Of a DNA stretch of 64,000 nt, positions 31,701-40,246 are shown piece by piece (the stretch's first letter is position 1; every line of letters begins with the position of its first letter). The notes beneath the pieces were generated by a model. It saw nothing but the letters and a program-made list of their open reading frames with translations, made no database searches and was not told where the DNA came from. The translations under genes were made by a program, and so were the position numbers. This DNA comes from an uncultured Clostridia bacterium (GTDB lineage: Bacteria; Bacillota; Clostridia; Oscillospirales; Oscillospiraceae). The stretch lies in NCBI GenBank assembly GCA_947644595.1, contig CANSAE010000001.1, positions 257,605 to 321,604 of the forward strand. The letters run 5' to 3'.

Positions 31701-31933
31701 ATATCAGGATGTCCCAACGGGCCGAAATTTTTAGGGAAAAAACGCCATTCAGTCCCCTGATAAACGAAGATATCACTTTCTTCTGGCATGATTTGATTCC
31801 AACGGATATAACTATACAAAACTGCTTGATATACCACCGTCCCTCCATCGTCATAGGGACCGTTCTTGATTGGAATCACGCAGATTGCCAAAAGCAATGC
31901 CGCAATCAGCAGCCTTTTGATTGACTTTTTCAT
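31694..31933 (-). CDS. Small secreted or membrane-anchored hypothetical protein
   Basis: A 79-residue protein with an N-terminal signal or anchor (KKSIKRLLIAALLLAICVIPI) and a short exported domain rich in aromatic residues (SYIRWNQIMPEE, TEWRFFPKNFGPLG). No family recognised. Overlaps the DUF951 gene by 4 nt and so is probably co-translated. Confidence 0.6.
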   Translation of the reverse strand: MKKSIKRLLIAALLLAICVIPIKNGPYDDGGTVVYQAVLYSYIRWNQIMPEESDIFVYQGTEWRFFPKNFGPLGHPDIK

Positions 31934-32112
31934 CGCGTCACTGCCTTGACGTTTTTCTCAAACTTGCTCCTCGGGCCCATGACTTCGTGGCCGCAGCCGA
32001 GACAGCGCAGCTTGAAATCAGCGCCGATGCGCAGCACCGTCCATTGGTTGCTGCCGCAGGGGTGCTGTTTTTTCATGGTGAGGGTGTCCCCCACTTGAAT
32101 GTCCATGGGCAT
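31930..32112 (-). CDS. DUF951-family protein
   Basis: A 60-residue protein of the DUF951 type: QVGDTLTMKKQHPCGSNQWTVLRIGADFKLRCLGCGHEVMGPRSKFEKNVK, a compact beta fold with Cys residues that may bind zinc, well conserved in Firmicutes. Function unknown; often found near DNA-maintenance genes. ATG 32112 is fixed by GGCGAGG upstream; the longer open frame is a shadow. Confidence 0.85.
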   Translation of the reverse strand: MPMDIQVGDTLTMKKQHPCGSNQWTVLRIGADFKLRCLGCGHEVMGPRSKFEKNVKAVTR

Positions 32113-32126
32113 GACCTCGCCGCCTT

Positions 32127-32306
32127 TCAGTAACGCAGTATAAAATAAATGACATAGACCCAACTCATCAGGCCGTGCACAATGGCCCAGCCGACGGAAT
32201 GCCACGTGGTATAGCTGATGACCATAGCCAGGGCGCTGCCGAAAGACAGTCCTTTTTTCACGGTTTTGTTGATGATGGTCTTTTTTTCGGTCTGCTCTTC
32301 GTACAT
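32127..32306 (-). CDS. Small membrane protein
   Basis: A 59-residue ORF from ATG 32306 (AAGGGGGAAGGA upstream; TAATG overlap with rarA stop). Charged N-terminus (MYEEQTEKKTIINKTVKKGLS) followed by two short hydrophobic stretches (FGSALAMVISYTTW and VGWAIVHGLMSWVYVIYFIL). It links rarA to the DUF951 gene in one operon. Unknown function. Confidence 0.65.
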   Translation of the reverse strand: MYEEQTEKKTIINKTVKKGLSFGSALAMVISYTTWHSVGWAIVHGLMSWVYVIYFILRY

Positions 32307-33571
32307 TATCCTTCCCCCTTGATTCTCCGCCAGTAGTCCGCGGCGGCCTGTTCGGTCTTATTGGGACCGGGTTCGTAATAACGCGCGTCCAAAAGCGCGT
32401 CCGGCAGATACTGCTGGGCCACCCAATGCCCGGGGTAATCGTGGGGATACAGGTACCCCTGCTCCCGTTCAAAGCCCGTGCCGTCGGCATGGACATTTTG
32501 CAGCTGCCGGGGAATGGGCCCGGTCTTCCCCGCCCGGACATCCGCCATGGCTCTGTCAATGCCCATGCACGCGCTGTTGGACTTAGGGGACGTGGCAATG
32601 AGGATCACCGCATTGGCCAGCGGCAGTTTCGCTTCCGGCAGCCCCAGCATCAGTGCGGAATCCACACAGGCCTTCACAATGGGGATGATCTGGGGATAGG
32701 CCAGCCCCACATCCTCGCAGGCAGAGCACAAAATCCGCCTGCAGGCAGAAGGCAGGTCTCCTGCTTCCAGGAACCGGGCCAGATAGTGCAGAGCCGCGTC
32801 CGGATCCGAGCCGCGCAGGGATTTCATCAGGGCAGAGAGGATGTCAAAGTGGTCGTCCCCGTCTTTGTCATAGCGCATGGCGCTTTTCTGGGCCACGGCC
32901 TTGGCGTCGTCCAATGACAGAAGCAGTTTTCCATCTGCTTCCCGGGCCGCAGAAAAGAGCAGTTCCACCGCGTTCATGGACTTTCTCACATCTCCGCCGC
33001 AGCTTTGGGCAATATATCGAGCTACGCCGGGTTCAATCTCCACAGGTTTTTCCGTACGCTCCTGCATGATATGCAAGGCGCGCTCCACCGCTTTTTCCAC
33101 CTCCGGAGCAGGTACTTGCTTAAATTCAAACACTGTGCTTCGGCTGAGCAAAGCATTGTATACATAAAAATACGGATTTTCCGTGGTGGACGCGATGAGC
33201 GTGATACGCCCATCCTCCATGAATTCCAATAGGGACTGTTGCTGCTTTTTATTGAAATATTGGATCTCATCCAGATACAGCAGCACACCGCCTGGGGTAA
33301 GCATCGTATCCAATTCGCTGATGATCTGGCGGATATCCGCAATGCCGGCCGTGGTGGCGTTGAGCTTTCGCAGTGTGCGGTTGGTCTGAGCTGCGATGAT
33401 GCTGGCAACTGTTGTCTTTCCTGTACCGGAAGGGCCGTAAAACACCATGTTCGGGATGCTCCCGGAGGAAACGATGCGCCGCAAAAGTCCATCCGGACCC
33501 AGGATATGTTGCTGTCCCACCACATCATCCAAAGATTTGGGGCGCAATTCGTCCGCCAAAGGCCTGTACAT
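32306..33571 (-). CDS. rarA: Replication-associated recombination AAA+ ATPase RarA (MgsA)
   Basis: About 421 residues: Walker A GPSGTGKTT near 45, Walker B YLDEIQYFN near 103, sensor 1 (STTENP), and the C-terminal helical tetramerisation region (SALMKSLRGSDPDAALHYLARFLEAGD and the long YLYPHDYPGHWVAQQYLP). RarA acts at stalled forks with SSB. ATG 33571 is chosen because AGGAGG lies 8 nt upstream. It probably heads the small downstream genes. Confidence 0.93.
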   Translation of the reverse strand: MYRPLADELRPKSLDDVVGQQHILGPDGLLRRIVSSGSIPNMVFYGPSGTGKTTVASIIAAQTNRTLRKLNATTAGIADIRQIISELDTMLTPGGVLLYLDEIQYFNKKQQQSLLEFMEDGRITLIASTTENPYFYVYNALLSRSTVFEFKQVPAPEVEKAVERALHIMQERTEKPVEIEPGVARYIAQSCGGDVRKSMNAVELLFSAAREADGKLLLSLDDAKAVAQKSAMRYDKDGDDHFDILSALMKSLRGSDPDAALHYLARFLEAGDLPSACRRILCSACEDVGLAYPQIIPIVKACVDSALMLGLPEAKLPLANAVILIATSPKSNSACMGIDRAMADVRAGKTGPIPRQLQNVHADGTGFEREQGYLYPHDYPGHWVAQQYLPDALLDARYYEPGPNKTEQAAADYWRRIKGEG

Positions 33572-33589
33572 GGCGCACACCTCCTTTCC

Positions 33590-34534
33590 TCAGTGTTTCC
33601 GCACCGCCATGGTATCTGCTAAATCACATAAAAATTCACTGTTCAGGAACATCTTCGCCACATTTTTCGCGCGGTCAGTGAGTTCCAAAACACGCTGTTC
33701 ACAGGCAGCCTCCCCATAGAGGGTCATAAAAGTCGTTTTCCCCTGCTGAACATCGGAGCCGATGGGCTTGCCCAGTTCTTCTGCCGTACCAGTCACATCC
33801 AAAATATCGTCCCGGATTTGAAAGGCCAGGCCCAGCGCATCCGCATAAGTGATCGCAGCAGCTTCCTGCTCCCGAGTACCGCCCGCGGCGGCCACACCCA
33901 TGAGACAGGCGCCCCGAATCAGTGCCGCAGTCTTGCTGGCGTGAATTTCCATCAGCTCCTGCTCGGTGAGGGGTTTCCCTTCTCCATCCATGTCTAACTG
34001 CTGGCCGCCGCAGATACCGTTGTGCCCGGCGACCGATGCCAAAATGCGTCCGCAGCGCGTCAGGCGCTCCGGCGGAAGGTCTGCAGACAGTACGGACGCG
34101 AAGGCCTCCGCCTGCAAAGCGTCCCCGGCCAAGGTGGCGGTAAATTCTCCAAAAACCTTATGATTGGTCGCACGGCCACGGCGCAGATCGTCGTTGTCCA
34201 TGCAGGGCAAGTCATCATGAATGAGAGAATAGGTATGCAGCATTTCCACACCACAGGCCACGGGCAAGGCTTTCTCTACATCTCCCCCGCACACCCGGCA
34301 AAATTCCAGCACCAGTACCGGGCGCAGACGCTTTCCGCCGGCCAGCAGGCTGTACCGCATGGAGCGAATCAAGGTTTCATGGGAAACCGGTCCATCCGGG
34401 AAATAGCCGGAAAGGGTGGTTTCTATCCAGTTTTGATACATCCGTAAGCGCAGTTCAAACGCGGAAAAGGTTTCTTCCGGAAAGTCCAGCTGAAGCTGTG
34501 CCTGATAGCGGCGCAGGCGTTCCTCAATATTCAT
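33590..34534 (-). CDS. ispA: Farnesyl diphosphate synthase (trans-prenyltransferase)
   Basis: A 314-residue polyprenyl synthetase with both Asp-rich motifs: DDLPCMDNDD and DDILD. It builds FPP from DMAPP and IPP, the substrate of UppS encoded at 25798-26547. Gene order nusB-xseA-xseB-ispA is standard in Firmicutes; it overlaps xseB by 4 nt. Confidence 0.94.
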   Translation of the reverse strand: MNIEERLRRYQAQLQLDFPEETFSAFELRLRMYQNWIETTLSGYFPDGPVSHETLIRSMRYSLLAGGKRLRPVLVLEFCRVCGGDVEKALPVACGVEMLHTYSLIHDDLPCMDNDDLRRGRATNHKVFGEFTATLAGDALQAEAFASVLSADLPPERLTRCGRILASVAGHNGICGGQQLDMDGEGKPLTEQELMEIHASKTAALIRGACLMGVAAAGGTREQEAAAITYADALGLAFQIRDDILDVTGTAEELGKPIGSDVQQGKTTFMTLYGEAACEQRVLELTDRAKNVAKMFLNSEFLCDLADTMAVRKH

Positions 34535-34761
34535 TCTTCTTCCTCAAAGGGCAACTCAATGGGTTCCCCTTCCGGGCCCTTTTTCAGCTTGACAACCTTT
34601 TGCTCCGCCTCGTCCAGCATTTTGCCGCAGGCCACAATCAGGGCGCTGCCCTCTTCAAACAGCTTCAACGCTTCCTCCAGCGGTGCGTCGCCTTTTTCCA
34701 TACTGCGCACGATCTCGTCCAGCCGCTGGACCGACTGTTCATAGGTCATTTTCTTAGCCAT
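34531..34761 (-). CDS. xseB: Exodeoxyribonuclease VII small subunit
   Basis: A 76-residue helical protein: TYEQSVQRLDEIVRSMEKGDAPLEEALKLFEEGSALI, the typical XseB signature. Binds XseA to form exonuclease VII. Overlaps xseA by 8 nt. Confidence 0.95.
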   Translation of the reverse strand: MAKKMTYEQSVQRLDEIVRSMEKGDAPLEEALKLFEEGSALIVACGKMLDEAEQKVVKLKKGPEGEPIELPFEEEE

Positions 34762-35965
34762 TGTATATCACCTTATCCTCCACCCGGCAGCCCAATTCGC
34801 CGCCGGAAAGCTGTACGCGGATCACATCCCCTATGGCCACATCCGTGACCGTTTTGACAGGCTTGTCCCCGCTGTCTTTTACAAATGAATACCCACGGGC
34901 CAGCACCTTCAGGGGACCGAGAGCATCCAGCTTTGCCGCATGTTCCACGAAGCGCCGGCGCCGGACCGTGATGTACCGTTCACAAGCAGCCGTAAACTCT
35001 GTTCTGACATGATCTAATTCCAAGCGCTTGTTATCAATATATGCCGTGGGCATTGTCAGCACCCGGCGGCCAGATAAATCCTCCAATTGGGCCCTGCGCC
35101 GGTCCAGCACACGCTGTATCGTCTGTGATAATCGGATCTGCGCAGAGAGCAGCGCTTCCCGTTCTTCGGTTTGATCCGGCACTGCGATCTCTGCCGCATT
35201 AGACGGCGTGGATGCCCTGGCATCTGCAACATAGTCAGAAATCGTCACATCCGGTTCATGTCCCACAGCAGAAATAACCGGAATGTCAGACGCATAAATG
35301 GCACGGGCCACCCGCTCATCGTTGAAAGCCCACAGGTCCTCGATGGACCCGCCGCCACGGCCGACGATCATCACATCCGCAATATGATGGGTATTGCAGT
35401 ACCGAATTGCCCCCACAATTTCCGGCGGTGCCTCCACACCCTGCACCCGCACAGGGAGCAGAAGCACCTTCGCCATGGGCCACCGGCGGCGCAGGATCCG
35501 AATAATATCATGGACCGCGGCACCGGCGGAGGACGTCACCACCGCGATACGCTCCGGCACTTCCGGAAGCGTTTTCTTATGTTCGGGGGCGAACAGCCCT
35601 TCTTCTCCCAGCTTTGCTTTGAGTTGCTCAAAGGCCACCTGCAGGTCCCCGGTCCCTTCCGGGGTGATATTGCTGGCATAAAGCTGGTACTTCCCATCCC
35701 TCTGGTACACCTGCACCCGTCCGGATACCAGCACGCTCATGCCGCTTTCCGGACGGAAGCGAAGTCGGGATGCATTTCCTTTGAACATCACACAGCTCAA
35801 GGTGCTTTCCGCATCCTTCAGGGTAAAATAATGGTGGCCGGAGGGATAGACCTTGTAGTTCGACAATTCCCCCCGGACACACACTGCACTCAGGACAGGG
35901 TCCGCATCCAGCAGACCCGCAATCCTCGTATTCAACTGACTGACCGTAAATGTCTGATCCATCAT
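34754..35965 (-). CDS. xseA: Exodeoxyribonuclease VII large subunit
   Basis: A 403-residue protein with N-terminal OB fold (FTVSQLNTRIAGLLDADPVL, GELSNYKVYPSGHHYFTLKD) and a catalytic domain with GRGGGSIEDLWAFNDERVARAI, then a coiled coil. Degrades single-stranded DNA from both ends. Overlaps nusB by 4 nt. Confidence 0.95.
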   Translation of the reverse strand: MMDQTFTVSQLNTRIAGLLDADPVLSAVCVRGELSNYKVYPSGHHYFTLKDAESTLSCVMFKGNASRLRFRPESGMSVLVSGRVQVYQRDGKYQLYASNITPEGTGDLQVAFEQLKAKLGEEGLFAPEHKKTLPEVPERIAVVTSSAGAAVHDIIRILRRRWPMAKVLLLPVRVQGVEAPPEIVGAIRYCNTHHIADVMIVGRGGGSIEDLWAFNDERVARAIYASDIPVISAVGHEPDVTISDYVADARASTPSNAAEIAVPDQTEEREALLSAQIRLSQTIQRVLDRRRAQLEDLSGRRVLTMPTAYIDNKRLELDHVRTEFTAACERYITVRRRRFVEHAAKLDALGPLKVLARGYSFVKDSGDKPVKTVTDVAIGDVIRVQLSGGELGCRVEDKVIYNG

Positions 35966-36432
35966 GGATTTTCCCGCTCTCCTCTGTAAAAGCTGCCCAG
36001 CACACCATTGATAAAGCTCACCGTTTCCGGTTCCTCATAGTGCTTGGCAATCTCCACCGCCTCATTGATGGCCACACTGTCAGAGACATCATCCGCTTCT
36101 ACATATATCATTTCGCAGATGGCACAGCGCAAAATTGCCAACGAGATTTTGGAGATCCGGGCAATGGTCCAGCCTTTGGCATATTTGGAAATATAGGCAT
36201 CCGCCTCATCCTTATGCTCCGCCACGGCCTCAAACAATGTGCCGATATACGCCAGCTGTGCTGCATCCGGCTCTTTACGAAATAAATCGTCCTCTTCGCA
36301 CAGGGTCGCATAATACTCCGAATCAAAAAAATCCACCGCCTGAGAGGCCCCCCAGTTTTCCGTCAATTCCGCAGAAAAGCACAGGCGCACTGCCGCTTCC
36401 CGGGCCATGGTTCTCGTCATAAACCCTTCCAT
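35962..36432 (-). CDS. nusB: Transcription antitermination factor NusB
   Basis: About 156 residues. MAREAAVRLCFSAELTENW at the start and the C-terminal DDVSDSVAINEAVEIAKHYEEPETVSFINGVLG are the NusB signature; it binds boxA RNA with S10 during rRNA transcription. Start codon is uncertain: ATG 36432 or 36420, both with modest ribosome-binding sites. Confidence 0.9.
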   Translation of the reverse strand: MEGFMTRTMAREAAVRLCFSAELTENWGASQAVDFFDSEYYATLCEEDDLFRKEPDAAQLAYIGTLFEAVAEHKDEADAYISKYAKGWTIARISKISLAILRCAICEMIYVEADDVSDSVAINEAVEIAKHYEEPETVSFINGVLGSFYRGERENP

Positions 36433-36436
36433 CGGC

Positions 36437-36799
36437 TCACTTCTCAAAGGCCACGCCGGAAACATGGACGTTCACCGTCACCTGTTCCAAGCCAGTCATC
36501 GACTGCACTGCGTTGGTCACATTTTCCTGCACCGCTTTGGCTACATTGATCACATTATTCCCGTACTTGACCAGAATCGCCACATCGATAGCAATGGCTT
36601 CCTCCTCAAACTGGACCTTGATTCCCTTGGCGGCAGACTTTTTGCCCAGCAGCTCTGCCACAGCGGGTCCGGCGGTACTGGCCAGGCCAGAGACGCTCTC
36701 CACTTCTTTAACCGCAGTTTTGACCATGGTGGCAATCACGTCATCGGAAATATTGATGCTGCCGCCATCCTCTACCCGGGTAATATAATTTTCAGCCAT
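36437..36799 (-). CDS. Asp23/Gls24-family envelope stress protein
   Basis: A 120-residue protein: ITRVEDGGSINISDDVIATMVKTAVKEVESVSGLAS, then VAILVKYGNNVINVAKAVQENVTNAVQSMTGLEQVTVNVHVSGVAF, the Asp23 fold. In staphylococci Asp23 is attached to the inner membrane side by AmaP; in spore formers the homologue often lies beside nusB, as here. First gene of the nusB-xse-ispA operon. Confidence 0.9.
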   Translation of the reverse strand: MAENYITRVEDGGSINISDDVIATMVKTAVKEVESVSGLASTAGPAVAELLGKKSAAKGIKVQFEEEAIAIDVAILVKYGNNVINVAKAVQENVTNAVQSMTGLEQVTVNVHVSGVAFEK

Positions 36800-36859
36800 G
36801 TTGTTCCCTCCGTTATGGTTGTTGCTCGCATACTCTTATGCAGTATATCACACCTTCTA

Positions 36860-36875
36860 AAAAAAGGAAAGAGGG
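36860..36875 (-). other. A-rich spacer upstream of Asp23-family gene
   Basis: Between the spoIIIAH terminator and the Asp23-family gene a minus-strand TATACT occurs near 36843-36848 with only a poor -35 (TTTCCT). A promoter here is likely but weakly supported. Confidence 0.3.
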
Positions 36876-36881
36876 AAATCG

Positions 36882-36913
36882 AAAAAGGCCCCTCCAAAAG
36901 GGAGGTGCCTTTT
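36882..36913 (-). terminator. Terminator of the spoIIIA operon
   Basis: Stem AAAAGGCCCCTCC / GGGAGGTGCCTTTT with a short loop; on the minus strand it ends in TTTTT, just after spoIIIAH. Confidence 0.75.
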
Positions 36914-36921
36914 ATTGGTTC

Positions 36922-37470
36922 TCATTCCTTGATCTCAATGACATTGATCTGAGACATGGTGAAGTCGGTTTCGGACAAAATCGTGTCCGTGATGCGGGCC
37001 ACGGCGTCCGGGGACAGCCCCTCAGTCGGAGCCGGTACCGTGACAGTCACACCGTCAGCAGACACGAACACCACGCAGTCGGTGTAATCCTTGGCAATGA
37101 GCATGTTTTCAATTTGGGTCTCCTGCAGAGAATAGGCCGCCATGGCGGAGATGGCGTTCATGGCAGAATCGATGGTCTCCTGGGAGGCATTTTCGGACGC
37201 AGCAGTCTTTTCCAGCAGGCTCAGGGCTTCATCCCGGGCCTCCTGACGGGTGAGGCGGGCCGTGGCAAAGTAAGACGGGACTGTGACCGTATTGTCATTC
37301 ATCGCGTCATCATATTCCTGTTTTGCCTGGGCCATCCCATCGTCTTCCGCCTTGACCATGGCAGAGTCGGAAGTCCCCCAACGGTTGTTGTACGACCAGT
37401 TCAGGTATACCGCCGCACACACAAAAAGCAATACTGTTACTGTTACCACATTTCTCTTGACCTTGTTCAT
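36922..37470 (-). CDS. spoIIIAH: Stage III sporulation protein AH
   Basis: About 182 residues: one N-terminal membrane segment (VVTVTVLLFVCAAVYLNW), a helical linker and a C-terminal YscJ/FliF-like ring-building domain (SAMNAISAMAAYSLQETQIENMLIAKDYTDCVVFVSADGVTVTV). It forms, with forespore SpoIIQ, the channel between mother cell and forespore. ATG 37470 has GGGAGG 7 nt upstream. Confidence 0.92.
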   Translation of the reverse strand: MNKVKRNVVTVTVLLFVCAAVYLNWSYNNRWGTSDSAMVKAEDDGMAQAKQEYDDAMNDNTVTVPSYFATARLTRQEARDEALSLLEKTAASENASQETIDSAMNAISAMAAYSLQETQIENMLIAKDYTDCVVFVSADGVTVTVPAPTEGLSPDAVARITDTILSETDFTMSQINVIEIKE

Positions 37471-37487
37471 TTTTTTGCCTCCCATTT

Positions 37488-37970
37488 TTACGAACATATC
37501 GTGATTTGATCGGAACGCAGTCCTGTGTACGTCATGACAGCGTTCAAAAGGTCATATTTCACAACGGGGTCTCCCGCCCCGGTGCTGACGATTACTGCGC
37601 CTTGATAGATCGGATAGACCCGGCGAAGCGTGACCGTCCGTTCCCCCGCACTACCGCCGGAAAGGACCAGCGGACCTTCTTCGCCCTCCGCCAATTCCGT
37701 TTCCTCCGTGGCTGCTACAGACAAAAGTACCCGGCACTCTCCCACACCATTCATCGCCGACAAGATCTCCGCTAGGCGCTGCTCCTCTCTCAGCAGGTCA
37801 AAGCCCTGTTCTCCGGAGGACGGCACCTGTACTGTCTGGGGTTCGGCAGTTTCTTGGATCGGGTCTGTCCGCGCGGGAAACAGCATAAGTGCCAGACCAA
37901 ACAGCAGCACCAAAAGGACATATTTGTATTTCACTGCGGTACGGGTAATTTTTCCAAGTGATTCATTCAT
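37488..37970 (-). CDS. spoIIIAG: Stage III sporulation protein AG
   Basis: A 160-residue membrane protein: N-terminal anchor (YVLLVLLFGLALMLFPA) followed by a ring domain (RLAEILSAMNGVGECRVLLSV, VIVSTGAGDPVVKYDLLNAVMTYTGLRSDQITI). It forms a large secretion-like ring in the SpoIIIA-SpoIIQ complex. The ATG overlaps the end of spoIIIAF by 8 nt. Confidence 0.9.
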   Translation of the reverse strand: MNESLGKITRTAVKYKYVLLVLLFGLALMLFPARTDPIQETAEPQTVQVPSSGEQGFDLLREEQRLAEILSAMNGVGECRVLLSVAATEETELAEGEEGPLVLSGGSAGERTVTLRRVYPIYQGAVIVSTGAGDPVVKYDLLNAVMTYTGLRSDQITICS

Positions 37971-38451
37971 TTGTTTCACGGACGCTCTGCCTTTCCTTGG
38001 GGATTCCCAATTCTTCGGTGATTTCTTGAACAAACGCTTCCGGAATAGCTTCCCCGGTGACATAGACCGCCTCATGGGGCACCCAATAGCCGCCGCTGTC
38101 CCATGTTGCCCGGACAGAAACCGATGCCAGCGTCAATCCATGGGTTTGTGCTTTGTCCAATATATATTCGGCGTACTCCTGTTCTATGACCAATCGGTTT
38201 AATCTTTCTGCCCCGCTAACAGAATCGGACATTACCGCGATACTTTCCTCCCGATATGCCGCTAAAATGGACGCATAGTCATCCGGCCGAAGCTTCAGAA
38301 AGGGTGAAAACATCGCCAGGACCATGACACATGCGCTGGCCATTTGCAGCACATACTTCACCCGCCCCGCCGGACACAGATACATACAGACAGCACACAG
38401 GCCGCCCGCAAACGCCACAGAGTACACCCAATCATGCAAAATTGTCTGCAT
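37963..38451 (-). CDS. spoIIIAF: Stage III sporulation protein AF
   Basis: A 162-residue protein with two N-terminal membrane segments (WVYSVAFAGGLCAVCMYLC, YVLQMASACVMVLAMFSPFL) and a soluble C-terminal ferredoxin-like ring domain. Shares one base with spoIIIAE and overlaps spoIIIAG. Component of the mother-cell secretion complex. Confidence 0.9.
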   Translation of the reverse strand: MQTILHDWVYSVAFAGGLCAVCMYLCPAGRVKYVLQMASACVMVLAMFSPFLKLRPDDYASILAAYREESIAVMSDSVSGAERLNRLVIEQEYAEYILDKAQTHGLTLASVSVRATWDSGGYWVPHEAVYVTGEAIPEAFVQEITEELGIPKERQSVRETNE

Positions 38452-39548
38452 CAGCCTGTCACCGCCTTAATAAATGAAATGAGTGAAATCGACAGGATCA
38501 TCGCTCCTGTACCGGTCATGGCAATCATCAGGCCAAAGGCTGTGCCGATCCCGTCGATCAAAGACGAAAACCGGTTGTCCGGGAAAATACCGGCAGCCGC
38601 GGCCGCGGCCTTAAACATCAGGTACCGCAGGCCCATGGAGACAAAGGGAATCATGGTCACGCACAATACGACGATCACACCGAATACTCCGACAGAACCC
38701 TTTACCAAGGACATGCCCGCCATCACTGTAGAGGCAGCATCTGAAATCAAACGTCCCACCACCGGCAAAGCTGTAGAAATCGCCGCTTTGGCAAAACGGG
38801 TTGTCACCATATCTCCCGAAGATGCAATCACACCGGAAATACTGAGATAGGCAGTAAATACCACCACAAGCAGAGTCATTCCCGTAACGCACAGCCATTT
38901 GATCAACCCCGCCATGGCGGAAAATGCGTTGCTTTGAAAGGCGCTGTGGGCTACGATACACGCCAAATACATGGAGATTAGCGGCACAAACACATGGGTG
39001 CACAGGAACAGGAGAAAATTCATGAACAACATCGTTGCCGCGTATTTCGCACTGGCAGAGGCCGCAGCTCCCCCTGCCGCTGCCGCAGCAGTCAGGCAAG
39101 GAAGAAGTACACCCGAAAAATCCTGGAGGCGTTCCAGCGTCTGAACGCCGGTACGCAGGAAAGAGCCGGATTCTGTCAGCACGGAAGCTGCAATGGCCAG
39201 TACGCCCGCAATGGTCACATATCCCGGCGCTTTATTCTCCGGGAAAAAAGCAGAGGCCAGACCACACAGGATCGCTACGGTCAACACCGAAGTGCTGGAA
39301 CGGATCGCGCCGGAAAAATGTGAGCGGAAGGCCTCACCAAGCCGCGCTCCGATGCGGGTGAAAATGGTATCGGTATCCGCGCCCTCCGCAAAATTATAGT
39401 CAGACAATATGTCTTTCGCTTCCGGCGGCACAGCCCGCTCCAAATCCTGAAGCCCAGCCGTTTCCCAATATGCCTCCGGCAGCTCCACACCATGGGCCAT
39501 GCAGGGCAAGATTGCCGTCATCAGAAGGATGAGCCATATTTTTTTCAT
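38451..39548 (-). CDS. spoIIIAE: Stage III sporulation protein AE
   Basis: About 365 residues: signal peptide (KKIWLILLMTAILPCMAHG), then several membrane segments across the protein (AVFTAYLSISGVIASSGDMVTTRFAKAAI is characteristic). Essential permease-like part of the SpoIIIA complex. ATG 39548 overlaps spoIIIAD by 4 nt; the longer frame is a shadow. Confidence 0.93.
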   Translation of the reverse strand: MKKIWLILLMTAILPCMAHGVELPEAYWETAGLQDLERAVPPEAKDILSDYNFAEGADTDTIFTRIGARLGEAFRSHFSGAIRSSTSVLTVAILCGLASAFFPENKAPGYVTIAGVLAIAASVLTESGSFLRTGVQTLERLQDFSGVLLPCLTAAAAAGGAAASASAKYAATMLFMNFLLFLCTHVFVPLISMYLACIVAHSAFQSNAFSAMAGLIKWLCVTGMTLLVVVFTAYLSISGVIASSGDMVTTRFAKAAISTALPVVGRLISDAASTVMAGMSLVKGSVGVFGVIVVLCVTMIPFVSMGLRYLMFKAAAAAAGIFPDNRFSSLIDGIGTAFGLMIAMTGTGAMILSISLISFIKAVTG

Positions 39549-39931
39549 GCCAGCGCTCCAATCATCGACAGGAGACTGCGGATCAGTGGCAATGTGCACA
39601 ATACCGCAGCAGCAGTGCCGCACAGTTCCACCCCGGTGGCCGCGGCAGCCTGTCCGGCATCTTTGCAAATACCCGCTCCGATTTGTGTGACGATCCCGAT
39701 TCCCAGGCATTTCAGTACCGGGCTGTAGAAAGACGAAGAAAGGGCCGCATAGCGGGACAGCTCACCTACCATATCCACCACCGGAGTCATGGCCCGATAG
39801 CCGTAATATACCGCCATGATCGCCGCCAAAATCCCCAGCATCAGAGACAGCTCCGGGTTGCTTTTTTTGATGACCAGCGCCAGTACAGCCGCCACCACTG
39901 CCGCCGCTGCCGATCTTACGATATATTCCAT
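39545..39931 (-). CDS. spoIIIAD: Stage III sporulation protein AD
   Basis: A 128-residue membrane protein with four hydrophobic segments (AAAVVAAVLALVIKKSNPELSLML and following), the CvpA-like/SpoIIIAC-AD fold. Starts one base after the spoIIIAC stop. Expressed in the mother cell under sigma-E. Confidence 0.92.
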   Translation of the reverse strand: MEYIVRSAAAAVVAAVLALVIKKSNPELSLMLGILAAIMAVYYGYRAMTPVVDMVGELSRYAALSSSFYSPVLKCLGIGIVTQIGAGICKDAGQAAAATGVELCGTAAAVLCTLPLIRSLLSMIGALA

Positions 39932-39932
39932 A

Positions 39933-40127
39933 TCAAAATTGGAACAGGGACTGGATTAGAGAAAACAGATCACTGACCTTTTGAATGATGATCGCCAAAA
40001 CGATCAGGAGTCCTGCCAGTGTCACCATTAAGCCCTGTTCCTCGCGCCCGGAGCGGGACAGAAGAATGTTCAGTACTGCCACCAAAATTCCCACTGCCGC
40101 AATTTTGAAAATCAGATCCACTTCCAT
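39933..40127 (-). CDS. spoIIIAC: Stage III sporulation protein AC
   Basis: A 64-residue protein with two membrane segments (LIFKIAAVGILVAVLNILL, GLMVTLAGLLIVLAIIIQKVSDLF). First gene of the operon here: spoIIIAA and spoIIIAB are not upstream. ATG 40127 follows a GAGGGAA site. Confidence 0.93.
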   Translation of the reverse strand: MEVDLIFKIAAVGILVAVLNILLSRSGREEQGLMVTLAGLLIVLAIIIQKVSDLFSLIQSLFQF

Positions 40128-40158
40128 CTCTGGTTCCCTCGCTTTTCTTGACTGGTAC

Positions 40159-40187
40159 ATCCTATGCGGCCTGTCCCGGGGATAGAC
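40159..40187 (-). promoter_or_regulatory. Possible sigma-E promoter of spoIIIAC-AH
   Basis: Minus strand: CATAGGAT (40166-40159) fits the sigma-E -10 (CATACAAT-like) in 6 of 8; a GTCTATC -35 lies 14 nt upstream (40187-40181). spoIIIA is sigma-E dependent in Bacillus. Confidence 0.5.
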
Positions 40188-40195
40188 GCAAAAAG

Positions 40196-40232
40196 AAAAA
40201 ACCGTGCCTGCATGATTACAGACACGGTTTTT
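40196..40232 (-). terminator. Terminator after psuG
   Basis: Stem AAAAACCGTG / CACGGTTTTT with a 16-nt loop, followed on the minus strand by TTCTTTTTG. It isolates psuG from spoIIIAC. Confidence 0.7.
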
Positions 40233-40246
40233 CGTTTACAATAGGT

